NCBI RefSeq assembly: GCF_000153205.1 | Contig: NZ_CH672427.1 | Location: 2,490,342 to 2,554,341 of the forward strand | Source: Nitrococcus mobilis Nb-231 | Lineage (GTDB): Bacteria; Pseudomonadota; Gammaproteobacteria; Nitrococcales; Nitrococcaceae | Length of the DNA: 64,000 bases | Direction: 5' to 3' | Shown here: positions 1-7,119 of the stretch, in pieces | Layout: every line of letters starts with the position of its first letter | How positions within the stretch are numbered: position 1 is the stretch's first letter | Position numbers and translations under genes: made by a program | The notes under the pieces: model-generated | The model's input: only the letters and a program-made list of their open reading frames with translations | Told to the model about the DNA's origin: nothing | Databases searched by the model: none

Positions 1-608
1 GCCTGCTCATCCTTCGCCAGCGCGTCGTACGAGAGAATGGCGATTCCGTGCTTTTCCAGCTCCGCGAGGAGATTGGGAAGGAGGGCTTCGGTTTCCTCCT
101 CGATCTCGCGAACCACCGCGTAGCACTCTTCGATCTGCTGTTGCGGCGAGCGACCGTCGACGGTGAGCTCACACACGCCGGCCCCCACCTGTTGCTTCAA
201 TCCGCCGATGCGCTTCATGAAGAACTCGTCTAAATTGGCGGCGGCAATAGCTAGGAATTTGAGGCGCTCCAGCAAGGGCGTGCGCTCGTCGCCCGCCTCG
301 TGCAATACTCGGCGATTGAACGCCAGCCAGGTAAGTTCGCGGTTGAGATAATATTCGGGTGAGCCGAGATCGGTTCCGGTGGATTCGTCGGTGGTCGTTT
401 GCGGCCTGCGTTTCTCCGCGGACACTTTGCGTGATCGGCCTGCTTGCGGTGCTTGCCCTGGTGAGCTTGGCGCCGACTCCGCCACCTCGCTCGGACCCGC
501 CGTAGGTTCGCTCGCCTGAGTAGCTGCCATTGTATCGGCGGTCGGTCTAGTATCTTCGACCAGGCTCAGCGGGGTGTGCTGATCCTTATTTGACCGCTTG
601 GTGGCCAT
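1..608 (-). CDS. ppk1: Polyphosphate kinase 1, N-terminal part (runs off left edge)
   Basis: Ppk1 reversibly makes polyphosphate from ATP. About 202 residues are visible, from an ATG at 608; the rest (the family is about 690 residues) lies beyond the window. The first ~80 residues are a Ser/Ala/Pro/Thr-rich tail not typical of the family. From about residue 86 the Ppk1 N-domain is clear: NRELTWLAFNRRVLHEA, then FLAIAAANLDEFFMKRIGG. A good GGAGG ribosome site lies just upstream of the ATG, and a perfect TATAAT on the same strand lies about 70 bp upstream. CHAD and ppx genes follow on the same strand, giving a polyphosphate cluster. The identity is secure; nothing can be said about the catalytic histidines, which are outside the window. 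Confidence 0.93.
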   Translation of the reverse strand, partial: MATKRSNKDQHTPLSLVEDTRPTADTMAATQASEPTAGPSEVAESAPSSPGQAPQAGRSRKVSAEKRRPQTTTDESTGTDLGSPEYYLNRELTWLAFNRRVLHEAGDERTPLLERLKFLAIAAANLDEFFMKRIGGLKQQVGAGVCELTVDGRSPQQQIEECYAVVREIEEETEALLPNLLAELEKHGIAILSYDALAKDEQ

Positions 609-676
609 GTTGCCTCCTCGCCTATGAGGGCGCAGCGTCATGTCGGAGATGGAGCCGGTGACTTTACGTGCTCCCC

Positions 677-682
677 ATTATA
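677..682 (-). promoter_or_regulatory. Candidate -10 box upstream of ppk1
   Basis: A perfect TATAAT on the minus strand lies about 70 bp before the ppk1 ATG. No convincing -35 hexamer is found 15-18 bp further upstream, so an activator may be needed. The surrounding gap between ppk1 and the CHAD gene (609-817) also holds an 8 bp inverted repeat, AGCGGTGT at 702-709 and ACACCGCT at 741-748, which may end the CHAD transcript. No intact Pho box was recognised. Confidence 0.4.
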
Positions 683-817
683 GGGGGGCGACAGCGGCTT
701 TAGCGGTGTTTCGCCCAGGGCCGCCCGCGTCGTTTCTTTGACACCGCTTTTGAGAGCTTGGCTGACATCCTAACATTTGAGCCTTGGGATACCAGCGGCT
801 GGCGGACGCTTTCGCGA

Positions 818-2419
818 TCAGTTCGCTGCCACCGTTTTGAACGTTTGTCGGAAGCGTTTCCGATTGCGCGGTTTATTGAAACGCGCGAAGCATTTGGCGA
901 ACCGTCGGCGTTCCCTGTGTTGCCTCCAAATGAGCTCCCCTAAGAGTTGTCCCATGGCGAGTAGACAATCCACTGTGGCGAATTTTGCCTGCTCCATCTC
1001 GTGAGCGATTCGCCGCAGGGCTGCCTCCTGAGTCACGAGATCGTTGAAATCCCCTAGGTTTTTCTGTAGGCGTTTAAGTGCTTTGATCAGTGGGTCGATG
1101 TCGTTGGAATCGTAGAGGCTGTAAAAGAGTTCTAGGAGATAACGCAGTTTTTTGCACTCGATGCGTAGTTTGTGCAATACGTCGGCAGAGCTATCCGGCC
1201 CAATGGCGTTGGCGCGTTTCTCAACTCTGCGGTAAGCCTGCCAGATACGTTTCGATGCCACGTCCATGACCGGTTGCCGGGCGATTCGTTCGATCAACAG
1301 TTCCGGCTGTGAACCATCGAGGTGGGCGCGCCATGTGTCCACCAACGCATGGTAGCGTTTCGAGCGTAGGGCCGCCGTCAAGCGACGACGCGCGGTGGAG
1401 CGATGGCGGCGCAGATATTGGCCAAGCGGGGCCAGATCCTTACTTGCCGCCTCGGGGAGGCTGGCACGGTAATTGTTCATGCGCAGGAGGTGAACATCCA
1501 GATCCCGCACCGGACCGGTAACCGAGCCGAGCCATTTGAACTCTTCTCTGAAATGATCTTTGGATTGCGGTTCGAATACTTTGCCGATCAATGCCAGGAT
1601 CGAGCGTGTGCGGCGACCGGCCACCCGAAAGTCATGCAAAAATTCCATGTCCAGATCACGGCGAACGCCGGCTTCATTAACCAGTAGGGTGTCGAGCAAG
1701 GTCCGGCAGATGGCGAGCGCTGCCTCACCAGCGGTCATGGTCGGCTCGAGGCCTATTTCGGGTTTGGAACGGTAGGAGCTGGGTTCGTGCCCGATGATCT
1801 CGAGCGCCTCTTGGAAGGTCTCATGCGTAGCTGGGTCAAGCCCGAGATCATATTCGAGATAACGTGTGATCCGGCGCAGCGTGGCAGGATGGTCGCCGCA
1901 GGTCGCGGCTACCTGCAGCTTCGGATCGAGCGCTTTCGATTGATCGTTATTGGCCTCGGGATCCGTCACGTGTGTTTGTATGAGTTGCACGCACGCCATG
2001 ACCTTATTCTCGTCGCCTATTTCGACACGGTTGGTTTTCGTCTCGATCTCGACGCGGGGCAAGAGACGGCGCACGGCGATAATTGGGGCGATCTGATCGT
2101 GAATACGACCAGCGGGCAGATCCCCGGCAAAGCGGGGCGCAGTGGAGCGCGGCAGTGGCTCGTATATGCAAGCGTCGTTCGTTTCGAGCCTGAGCGCGCG
2201 GTTTTCGTCGGCCGTATGCAACGCTAGCCGCATTCCCCGTTTGAACAGTCGCCAATCGAAGGTGTCGAGATAGACGAAGTGGTCATCCGAGGCTTGCTCG
2301 AGGCGGCTCGGAAACATCGACGCCAACGCGTTGAGCACATGCTCTCCTTCGGCTTGGGGCGCCAAGTTATAGCCGATGGGGCCGTGCGTGCTGTTAGGTG
2401 ATCGTATTGCCAATGTCAA
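818..2419 (-). CDS. CHAD domain protein with degenerate CYTH-like N-domain
   Basis: CHAD domains are histidine-rich helical domains that bind inorganic polyphosphate. In this 533-residue protein the two CHAD signature helices are visible: HDFRVAGRRTR near residue 257 and LHKLRIECKKLRYLLELF near 413. The N-terminal half resembles a CYTH triphosphate-tunnel domain (YLDTFDWRLFKRGMRLAL), but the ExExK motif that should open such a domain is absent. The start is a TTG with a weak GAGTGGA upstream; no earlier in-frame start exists. It sits between ppk1 and ppx on the same strand, which fits a polyphosphate role. Catalysis by the N-domain is unlikely; a polyphosphate-binding or granule-associated role is inferred. 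Confidence 0.82.
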   Translation of the reverse strand: MTLAIRSPNSTHGPIGYNLAPQAEGEHVLNALASMFPSRLEQASDDHFVYLDTFDWRLFKRGMRLALHTADENRALRLETNDACIYEPLPRSTAPRFAGDLPAGRIHDQIAPIIAVRRLLPRVEIETKTNRVEIGDENKVMACVQLIQTHVTDPEANNDQSKALDPKLQVAATCGDHPATLRRITRYLEYDLGLDPATHETFQEALEIIGHEPSSYRSKPEIGLEPTMTAGEAALAICRTLLDTLLVNEAGVRRDLDMEFLHDFRVAGRRTRSILALIGKVFEPQSKDHFREEFKWLGSVTGPVRDLDVHLLRMNNYRASLPEAASKDLAPLGQYLRRHRSTARRRLTAALRSKRYHALVDTWRAHLDGSQPELLIERIARQPVMDVASKRIWQAYRRVEKRANAIGPDSSADVLHKLRIECKKLRYLLELFYSLYDSNDIDPLIKALKRLQKNLGDFNDLVTQEAALRRIAHEMEQAKFATVDCLLAMGQLLGELIWRQHRERRRFAKCFARFNKPRNRKRFRQTFKTVAAN

Positions 2420-2662
2420 TCCACTCGCACGGGGAACACGCCAAATTATTATTATGCAGCCGCGGCAGGTCTTTAAGTGCCCGCTGCCTTACTTACTCAG
2501 AGCCATGCCCGTGCCGGATGCAGGTGGCGACTCTCTCTGCAATCTAAAGCTTTATATTCTAATGAGTTGCGGGCGCGATTATTTTGGTGCGGAGAAGGTG
2601 TCGGCGGGAAATGCCAGCAACACGAGAAAATGCTCAGTCGATGTTGTCGGTTAGGTGCGTCT

Positions 2663-4207
2663 TTAGGCGATTTTGAGTGCCATTCCGGCCGCCTGGAGGT
2701 AAGTGTCCTCACGGGCAAGATCAGCTTCTGTTAGGGGGTGCCCGGCCAGCCAACCGCTGGGGAAAGAGAGGGAGAGCGTGTTAGGGCTGGCTGCCACCTC
2801 TAAACCGGCCAGGTCCATATCGTATCGACCCCGATGCAGGACAACGGCGAGGCGTAGCAGCACGGCCAGTCGATACAGGTGAGTGTGCCGGCCGCGCGGT
2901 AGGGTATCGAAGACCTGGGTGGCGAATTTGCGACGGTGCACGCGCACGAGCGCCGCGATTTCTGCTTGCTCCTGATTGGAAAACCCCGATAGATCGGCAT
3001 TTTGCAGGATGTAGGCGCCGTGCTTGTGGTGCTGGCTGTGTGCGATATCCAAGCCGATCTCATGCAGCCGCGCGGCCCATTGTAGAAGCTGGGCGTGGCG
3101 CTTGCCGTTCAGATCCCAGGAGTCAGTGACCCGATCGAGGAGAAAGCCCGCTGTTTCGGCGACCCGCCGTGCTTGTTCCTGATCCACTCGGTAGCGTTGG
3201 CACAAATCATCGATGGTCGCGCCGCGAACATCCTTGTAATCCAACCGGCCGATGAGATCGTATAAGAGCCCTTCGCGTAACGCGCCGTCCGCGCAGGTCA
3301 TGCGACGCAGCTTTAGACTCTCGAACACAGCCACGAGAATAGCGACGCCGCCGGCGAATACAGGAGCGCGCTCGGGCTGCAAGCCGCGCAATTTCAACTT
3401 ATCGGCTCGTCCCGTCTCGATCAGGGCATCGCGCAGCTTACCGAGTCCCTTGACCGTGATCCCTTTCTGGCTCCAACCTTCATTTTGTATGACCTGCCAG
3501 ACGTTTTGGATGGTGCCGGAAGAACCGATGACGGTATTCCAGCCGATGCGGCGATAGGGTTCTTCGATGTATTCGAGCTCTTGTCTGGCCGCGAGCACCG
3601 CCCGGCGCATGCCCCTCGCGTCGATTGCGCCATCGGCAAAGAACTCTCGACTCATAGCCACGCAGCCCATGTAGAGGCTTTCCATGCTGAGTGGTTCGAA
3701 CCGTCGGCCGATGATCAGCTCGGTGCTGCCGCCGCCGATGTCGACCACCAGCTTCTTGCCCGGGCTCTGAGCCGTGCTTCGGGCGACGCCCAGATAGATG
3801 AGCCGTGCTTCCTCGCGCCCCGCGATGATTTCGATGGGATGACCTAGGGCGGTCTCGGATTCGCTCAGAAAGGTCGTGGCGCGATGCGCGCGGCGGAATG
3901 TATTCGTCCCGACCGCACGCACGTTATGGGACGGCACGTCGCGTAGCCGTTGCCCGAAGCGCTCCAGCGCGCCGAGCGCGCGCTCACGAGCCGCTTGGTC
4001 GAGCTCGTTGTGCTCGTTCAACCCGGCGGCGAGGCGCACGGGCTCGCGCATTCGGTCGATCATGGTGAGCTGGTTGCCCACGACCCGCGCCACCTTCATG
4101 TGAAAGCTGTTGGAGCCGAGGTCGACCGCTGCGATCACCTTGGTGGCATCGTCACTGACCGGGCCTCCAGGCCCGGCGGTTTCAAGGCGGTCCGTCTCGG
4201 CAACCAT
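2663..4207 (-). CDS. ppx: Exopolyphosphatase / GppA-family phosphatase
   Basis: Ppx removes terminal phosphates from polyphosphate; the related GppA hydrolyses pppGpp. The protein is 514 residues from the ATG at 4207; a TTG at 4219 would add four residues. The actin-like fold is shown by DLGSNSFHMK (Asp29) and DIGGGSTELI (Asp156), with the conserved glutamates REE near 131-133. The C-terminal third carries an HD-like helical region (LHEIGLDIAHSQHHKHG), as in long Ppx enzymes. It lies in a polyphosphate cluster with ppk1 and CHAD. Its start codon and leader are copied about 1 kb to the right, in front of sixA (see the repeats). Ppx versus GppA specificity cannot be decided from the sequence; the neighbours favour Ppx. 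Confidence 0.9.
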   Translation of the reverse strand: MVAETDRLETAGPGGPVSDDATKVIAAVDLGSNSFHMKVARVVGNQLTMIDRMREPVRLAAGLNEHNELDQAARERALGALERFGQRLRDVPSHNVRAVGTNTFRRAHRATTFLSESETALGHPIEIIAGREEARLIYLGVARSTAQSPGKKLVVDIGGGSTELIIGRRFEPLSMESLYMGCVAMSREFFADGAIDARGMRRAVLAARQELEYIEEPYRRIGWNTVIGSSGTIQNVWQVIQNEGWSQKGITVKGLGKLRDALIETGRADKLKLRGLQPERAPVFAGGVAILVAVFESLKLRRMTCADGALREGLLYDLIGRLDYKDVRGATIDDLCQRYRVDQEQARRVAETAGFLLDRVTDSWDLNGKRHAQLLQWAARLHEIGLDIAHSQHHKHGAYILQNADLSGFSNQEQAEIAALVRVHRRKFATQVFDTLPRGRHTHLYRLAVLLRLAVVLHRGRYDMDLAGLEVAASPNTLSLSFPSGWLAGHPLTEADLAREDTYLQAAGMALKIA

Positions 4208-4270
4208 AAATGCTTGCAATAACCAAGATCCTGCGGAAGCTGTGGCAGCACATCCTCGATTGTAGTGCGA
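4191..4270. repeat. Diverged direct repeat, copy 1 (ppx start and leader)
   Basis: These 80 bp begin inside ppx and cover its start codon and leader. They align to 5255-5333 with about 80% identity and a few small gaps; shared blocks include CTCGGCAACCATAA, CTTGCAAT, ACCAAGATCCTGCGG and CCTCGATT. The two copies bracket the acetyltransferase insert. Confidence 0.85.
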
Positions 4271-4581
4271 TTCCGCTTTTCATTCCTGGAAAAACAATGC
4301 ACCGGCAAATCCCTGCGATGGCTCGGCTATATTGTGCAGCGTCCGGAAAGCCACACAATCCACCACGGGCAATCCACCACGGGCGCGGCCTGCACCGCTA
4401 CAATTACGCTGACATGCCGGTCTTCGACATGGTCTTCGGAACGTTTCGCAACCCGCAGGGCTATGAGATGGAGATCGGCTTTTACCATGGCGCCTCGGCA
4501 CGGGTCATCGACATGCTGACCTTTAGAGACGTGGCAACGCCGGATGGTGCCGAATCAGCCCCGCTCAAGGAGGTCGCGTAA
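4210..4581 (+). pseudogene. Probable fragment of an unknown gene, upstream of the acetyltransferase
   Basis: This open frame of 123 codons begins inside the repeat copy and has a low-complexity first half (a 14 bp unit, CAATCCACCACGGG, occurs twice in tandem at 4356-4383). Its last ~60 residues look like the folded C-terminus of a real protein (MPVFDMVFGTFRNPQGYEME). The stop codon abuts the ATG of the acetyltransferase, and the ribosome site AAGGAGGT of that gene lies inside its last codons. I do not recognise the family. The most likely reading is a 3' remnant carried in with the acetyltransferase gene, now fused to repeat sequence. It could instead be an intact small gene. Confidence 0.4.
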
Positions 4582-5220
4582 ATGGCCGCTGCCGCGAGAA
4601 CGCCGACCGAGAACCCGCATCGGCACCCGTTTCGGCATCCATATCGTGCAGCAACGCCTGCGGATGCCGAAGCCATGGCGGAACTGGTCAACTTCGCCGG
4701 CGAGGGATTGCCGCTGTATCTTTGGGCGAAAATGGCGGAGCCGGAGCAATTGCCCTGGGACGTTGGACGGCGGCGCGCGAGCCGGGACAGCGGAGCCTTT
4801 TCTTACCGCAATACCGTCGTCAGGGAAGACGGCGGCCGTGTGGTTGCGGCCCTGATCGGCTATCCGCTAGCGGATGAGCCGGACCCGTCCGTTTACGATG
4901 GCCTGCCGCCCATGTTCGTGCCTTTGCAACAGCTCGAAGACCTCGCGGCCGGAACCTGGTATGTCAATGTGCTGGCTGCGTATCCGGAGCACCGTGGTAA
5001 GGGGTACGGAGCCGAGTTGCTCCGGATCGCGGAGCGGCTAGCGGAATGCTCGCAGCGGAACGGGCTCAGCATCATCGTCTCGGACGCGAATACCGGCGCC
5101 CGCCGGCTGTACGAACGATGCGGTTATACGGAGCGTGCGAGGCGCGGCATGGTCAAGGATTCCTGGGACAATCCGGGTAAGAAATGGATCCTGCTTATGA
5201 AGCCTAGACATCATGCCTAG
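4582..5220 (+). CDS. GNAT-family N-acetyltransferase
   Basis: A 212-residue GNAT protein that would transfer an acetyl group from acetyl-CoA to an unknown amine. The acetyl-CoA loop is clear near residues 135-145 (YPEHRGKGYGAELL), preceded by the beta-strand TWYVNVLA and followed by NTGARRLYERCGY, the usual last motif. The ribosome site AAGGAGGT is strong and lies inside the preceding open frame. The gene sits alone on the plus strand between ppx and sixA, within an insert bracketed by ~80 bp direct repeats, so it was probably acquired or moved here. The first ~20 residues are His/Arg/Pro-rich and may be dispensable. The substrate cannot be predicted. Confidence 0.85.
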   Translation: MAAAARTPTENPHRHPFRHPYRAATPADAEAMAELVNFAGEGLPLYLWAKMAEPEQLPWDVGRRRASRDSGAFSYRNTVVREDGGRVVAALIGYPLADEPDPSVYDGLPPMFVPLQQLEDLAAGTWYVNVLAAYPEHRGKGYGAELLRIAERLAECSQRNGLSIIVSDANTGARRLYERCGYTERARRGMVKDSWDNPGKKWILLMKPRHHA

Positions 5221-5254
5221 CACTGCAAGCGGATATTCCCCCCACATAGAGAGA

Positions 5255-5333
5255 TCCATCTCGGCAACCATAAGCACTTGCAATGACCAAGATCCTGCGG
5301 GAGGCTAGCGGCGTACCCTCGATTCTCGTGCGA
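5255..5333. repeat. Diverged direct repeat, copy 2 (sixA leader)
   Basis: Second copy of the sequence at 4191-4270. On its minus strand it still carries a ppx-like start (MVAEMD compared with MVAETD of the real ppx), followed by unrelated sequence, so it is a dead copy of the ppx leader now lying in front of sixA. Confidence 0.85.
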
Positions 5334-5356
5334 TGCTGCTTGGAATCGAAACCGCC

Positions 5357-5869
5357 ATGTCACGCGAGTTGCTTATACTTCGCCACGGCAAATCGGACTG
5401 GGACGGCAAGGTGGCCGGCGACTTCGATCGTCCGCTGGCCAAGCGCGGGCGCAAAGCCGTCAAGCGCATGGGCTGCTGGTTGTGCGAGCAGAAACTCTTG
5501 CCGGATCGCATTCTCAGCTCACCGGCGCTGCGTGCCGAGCAGACGGCTTTGGGTTTGTGTCGCAAAGCAGGGCTTTCTGAAGAGCTCATCTTTTGGCGAG
5601 AGGCCATTTACCAAGCCGATGTGGGCACTCTACTCAAAGTGCTTGCCGAGAGCGATCCCGGTGCTACGCGGGTGATGATCGTCGGTCACAATCCGGGCTG
5701 CGAAGAGTTGGTCGTGCACCTGACGGGACAACTCATCCCCGTTGAGCCGCAAGCCCCCGCCTTGCCAACCGCTGCGCTCGCGCATCTTGCGATGCCCGAC
5801 GATTGGGCCCGCCTCGAGCGCGGTTGCGCAAGGTTGCTCACCCTCGTTCGCCCGCGTGAGCTTGAATAG
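5357..5869 (+). CDS. sixA: Phosphohistidine phosphatase SixA-like
   Basis: A 170-residue histidine phosphatase. The SixA branch removes phosphate from phosphohistidine on phosphocarrier or histidine-kinase domains. The RHG motif is at residues 9-11 (LILRHGKSDWD) and the second catalytic histidine is His111 in VGHNPG; the length fits SixA (about 160). The ATG at 5357 is chosen because homologues begin two to four residues before the LLRHG strand; an ATG at 5333 would add eight residues and lies at the edge of the repeat. The ribosome site is weak. It was presumably divergent from ppx before the acetyltransferase insert separated them. A more general phosphoglycerate-mutase-like role is possible. 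Confidence 0.85.
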   Translation: MSRELLILRHGKSDWDGKVAGDFDRPLAKRGRKAVKRMGCWLCEQKLLPDRILSSPALRAEQTALGLCRKAGLSEELIFWREAIYQADVGTLLKVLAESDPGATRVMIVGHNPGCEELVVHLTGQLIPVEPQAPALPTAALAHLAMPDDWARLERGCARLLTLVRPRELE

Positions 5870-5966
5870 CTCCGAGCCGGCTCGCTCCATTCCTTATCTT
5901 ACCCACACGCCAGCGCGCCGGACTCTCTTAGGGGGGCCTCGAAAAACAGGCTCTTGTGACATGGTT

Positions 5967-6072
5967 TGAGCCAGTAAGGGATGACTGCAGCCAACAAAAC
6001 CTTTTCAATACAAATGCCTAGGCAAATAAAGAAGAGGTCTGCACATGGCCGCAGTCACCCCTTCCTGGCTCA
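5967..6072. repeat. 106 bp palindromic element
   Basis: Two 27 bp arms (5967-5993 and 6046-6072) are inverted copies with only three mismatches; the core GAGCCAG-AAGGG-TGACTGC is shared. The centre of symmetry, 6019.5, is also the centre of a perfect 10 bp palindrome TGCCTAGGCA at 6015-6024, so the whole element folds about one axis. It lies in the 367 bp gap between sixA and the convergent dioxygenase gene (5870-6236), which holds no other recognisable gene. It may be a small non-autonomous mobile element or a REP-like sequence, or a shared 3' hairpin. There is no T tract beside the arms. Confidence 0.7.
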
Positions 6073-6236
6073 CATCAGTGCAGAAGAGCCGCTGATTATT
6101 CGTCACGCATACTGTTTAGCCTCATTTCGGGTTGCCTTTCGAGCGCAGAGCAGCCGGGTCCGTTCACCCTCACGAAGGATGTGCCCTATAGTGAACGGGA
6201 TAAGCCGCTATGATGCCCTCCGGGGCGCTTGTGCCG

Positions 6237-7022
6237 TCACCCGAGTTGAACGGCGAGCATCGAAATGGAGCCGCCGTCGAAGCCCTCTACCGGAAAGCTG
6301 ACTGGCTCGTGCTCGTGGTGTTGGGCGAGCACGTAAAGCAGTGGCAGGTAGTGTTCCGGTGTCGGCGCGGACAGCATCGCATCCCGCCCCAGCGTTTCAT
6401 AAGCCACCAGTGGCGCGAAATCCCTGACGAGGAGCAACTCGCGCGCCCTTGTTTCGAAGCGAACGGCCCAGTCGTAGGGCTCGACCCCGCGTCGGCCCCA
6501 GGCATAGGTGTGAAGATTATGGACGAGATTGCCGCTGCCGATGATGAGTATTCCTTCATCACGCAGCGCCGCGAGCTGTCGGGCGCTTCGATGGTGCCAA
6601 TTCGCGTCCTTGGTCTCATCGATGCTCAGTTGAATTACCGGGATGTCGGCGTTGGGGTACATGTGCACGAGAATCGACCAGGTTCCATGATCTAATCCCC
6701 AGCCATGCTCGAGTTCCACCGGCACAGGGGCCAACAATTGTGCGACGCGCGCAGCCAATTCGGGTGCTCCCGGCGCGGGATATTGCATTTCGTGGAGCTC
6801 TCGCGGAAATCCGCCGAAGTCGTGGATGGTGCGTGGCTGCGCGTTGGCCGTGACCGCGGTTGCGGGCACGTACCAGTGCGCGGATATGGATAGCACCGCC
6901 CTGGGTTGCGGGAGCGCGGCGCCGAGCGCCGCCCAGCGGCGAGTGTAGGCGTTGTCACGAAGCGCATTCATTGGATTGCCGTGACCGAGAAAGATCGCAG
7001 GCATCCGAGTATCGTGTGGCAT
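6237..7022 (-). CDS. ygiD: DODA-type extradiol ring-cleavage dioxygenase
   Basis: A 261-residue enzyme of the LigB/DODA family. YgiD of E. coli opens the ring of L-DOPA in the 4,5 position using a bound metal. Candidate metal ligands and active-site residues are visible: His14 in FLGHGN, His49 in SAHWYV, His112 in DHGTW and His168 in GSGNLVHNL. The length matches YgiD (about 260). It is followed after about 100 bp by the GH15 gene on the same strand, with no obvious shared pathway. The natural substrate in this organism is unknown. Confidence 0.88.
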   Translation of the reverse strand: MPHDTRMPAIFLGHGNPMNALRDNAYTRRWAALGAALPQPRAVLSISAHWYVPATAVTANAQPRTIHDFGGFPRELHEMQYPAPGAPELAARVAQLLAPVPVELEHGWGLDHGTWSILVHMYPNADIPVIQLSIDETKDANWHHRSARQLAALRDEGILIIGSGNLVHNLHTYAWGRRGVEPYDWAVRFETRARELLLVRDFAPLVAYETLGRDAMLSAPTPEHYLPLLYVLAQHHEHEPVSFPVEGFDGGSISMLAVQLG

Positions 7023-7119
7023 ACGGTCAACCTCCTAGGCGGAGCAAAATTTGGCGTGCCAGCACAGGCTGGCCGTCCGACACAGTAGCAAATACCGGTC
7101 GCCAGCGACCGAGCGCCCA

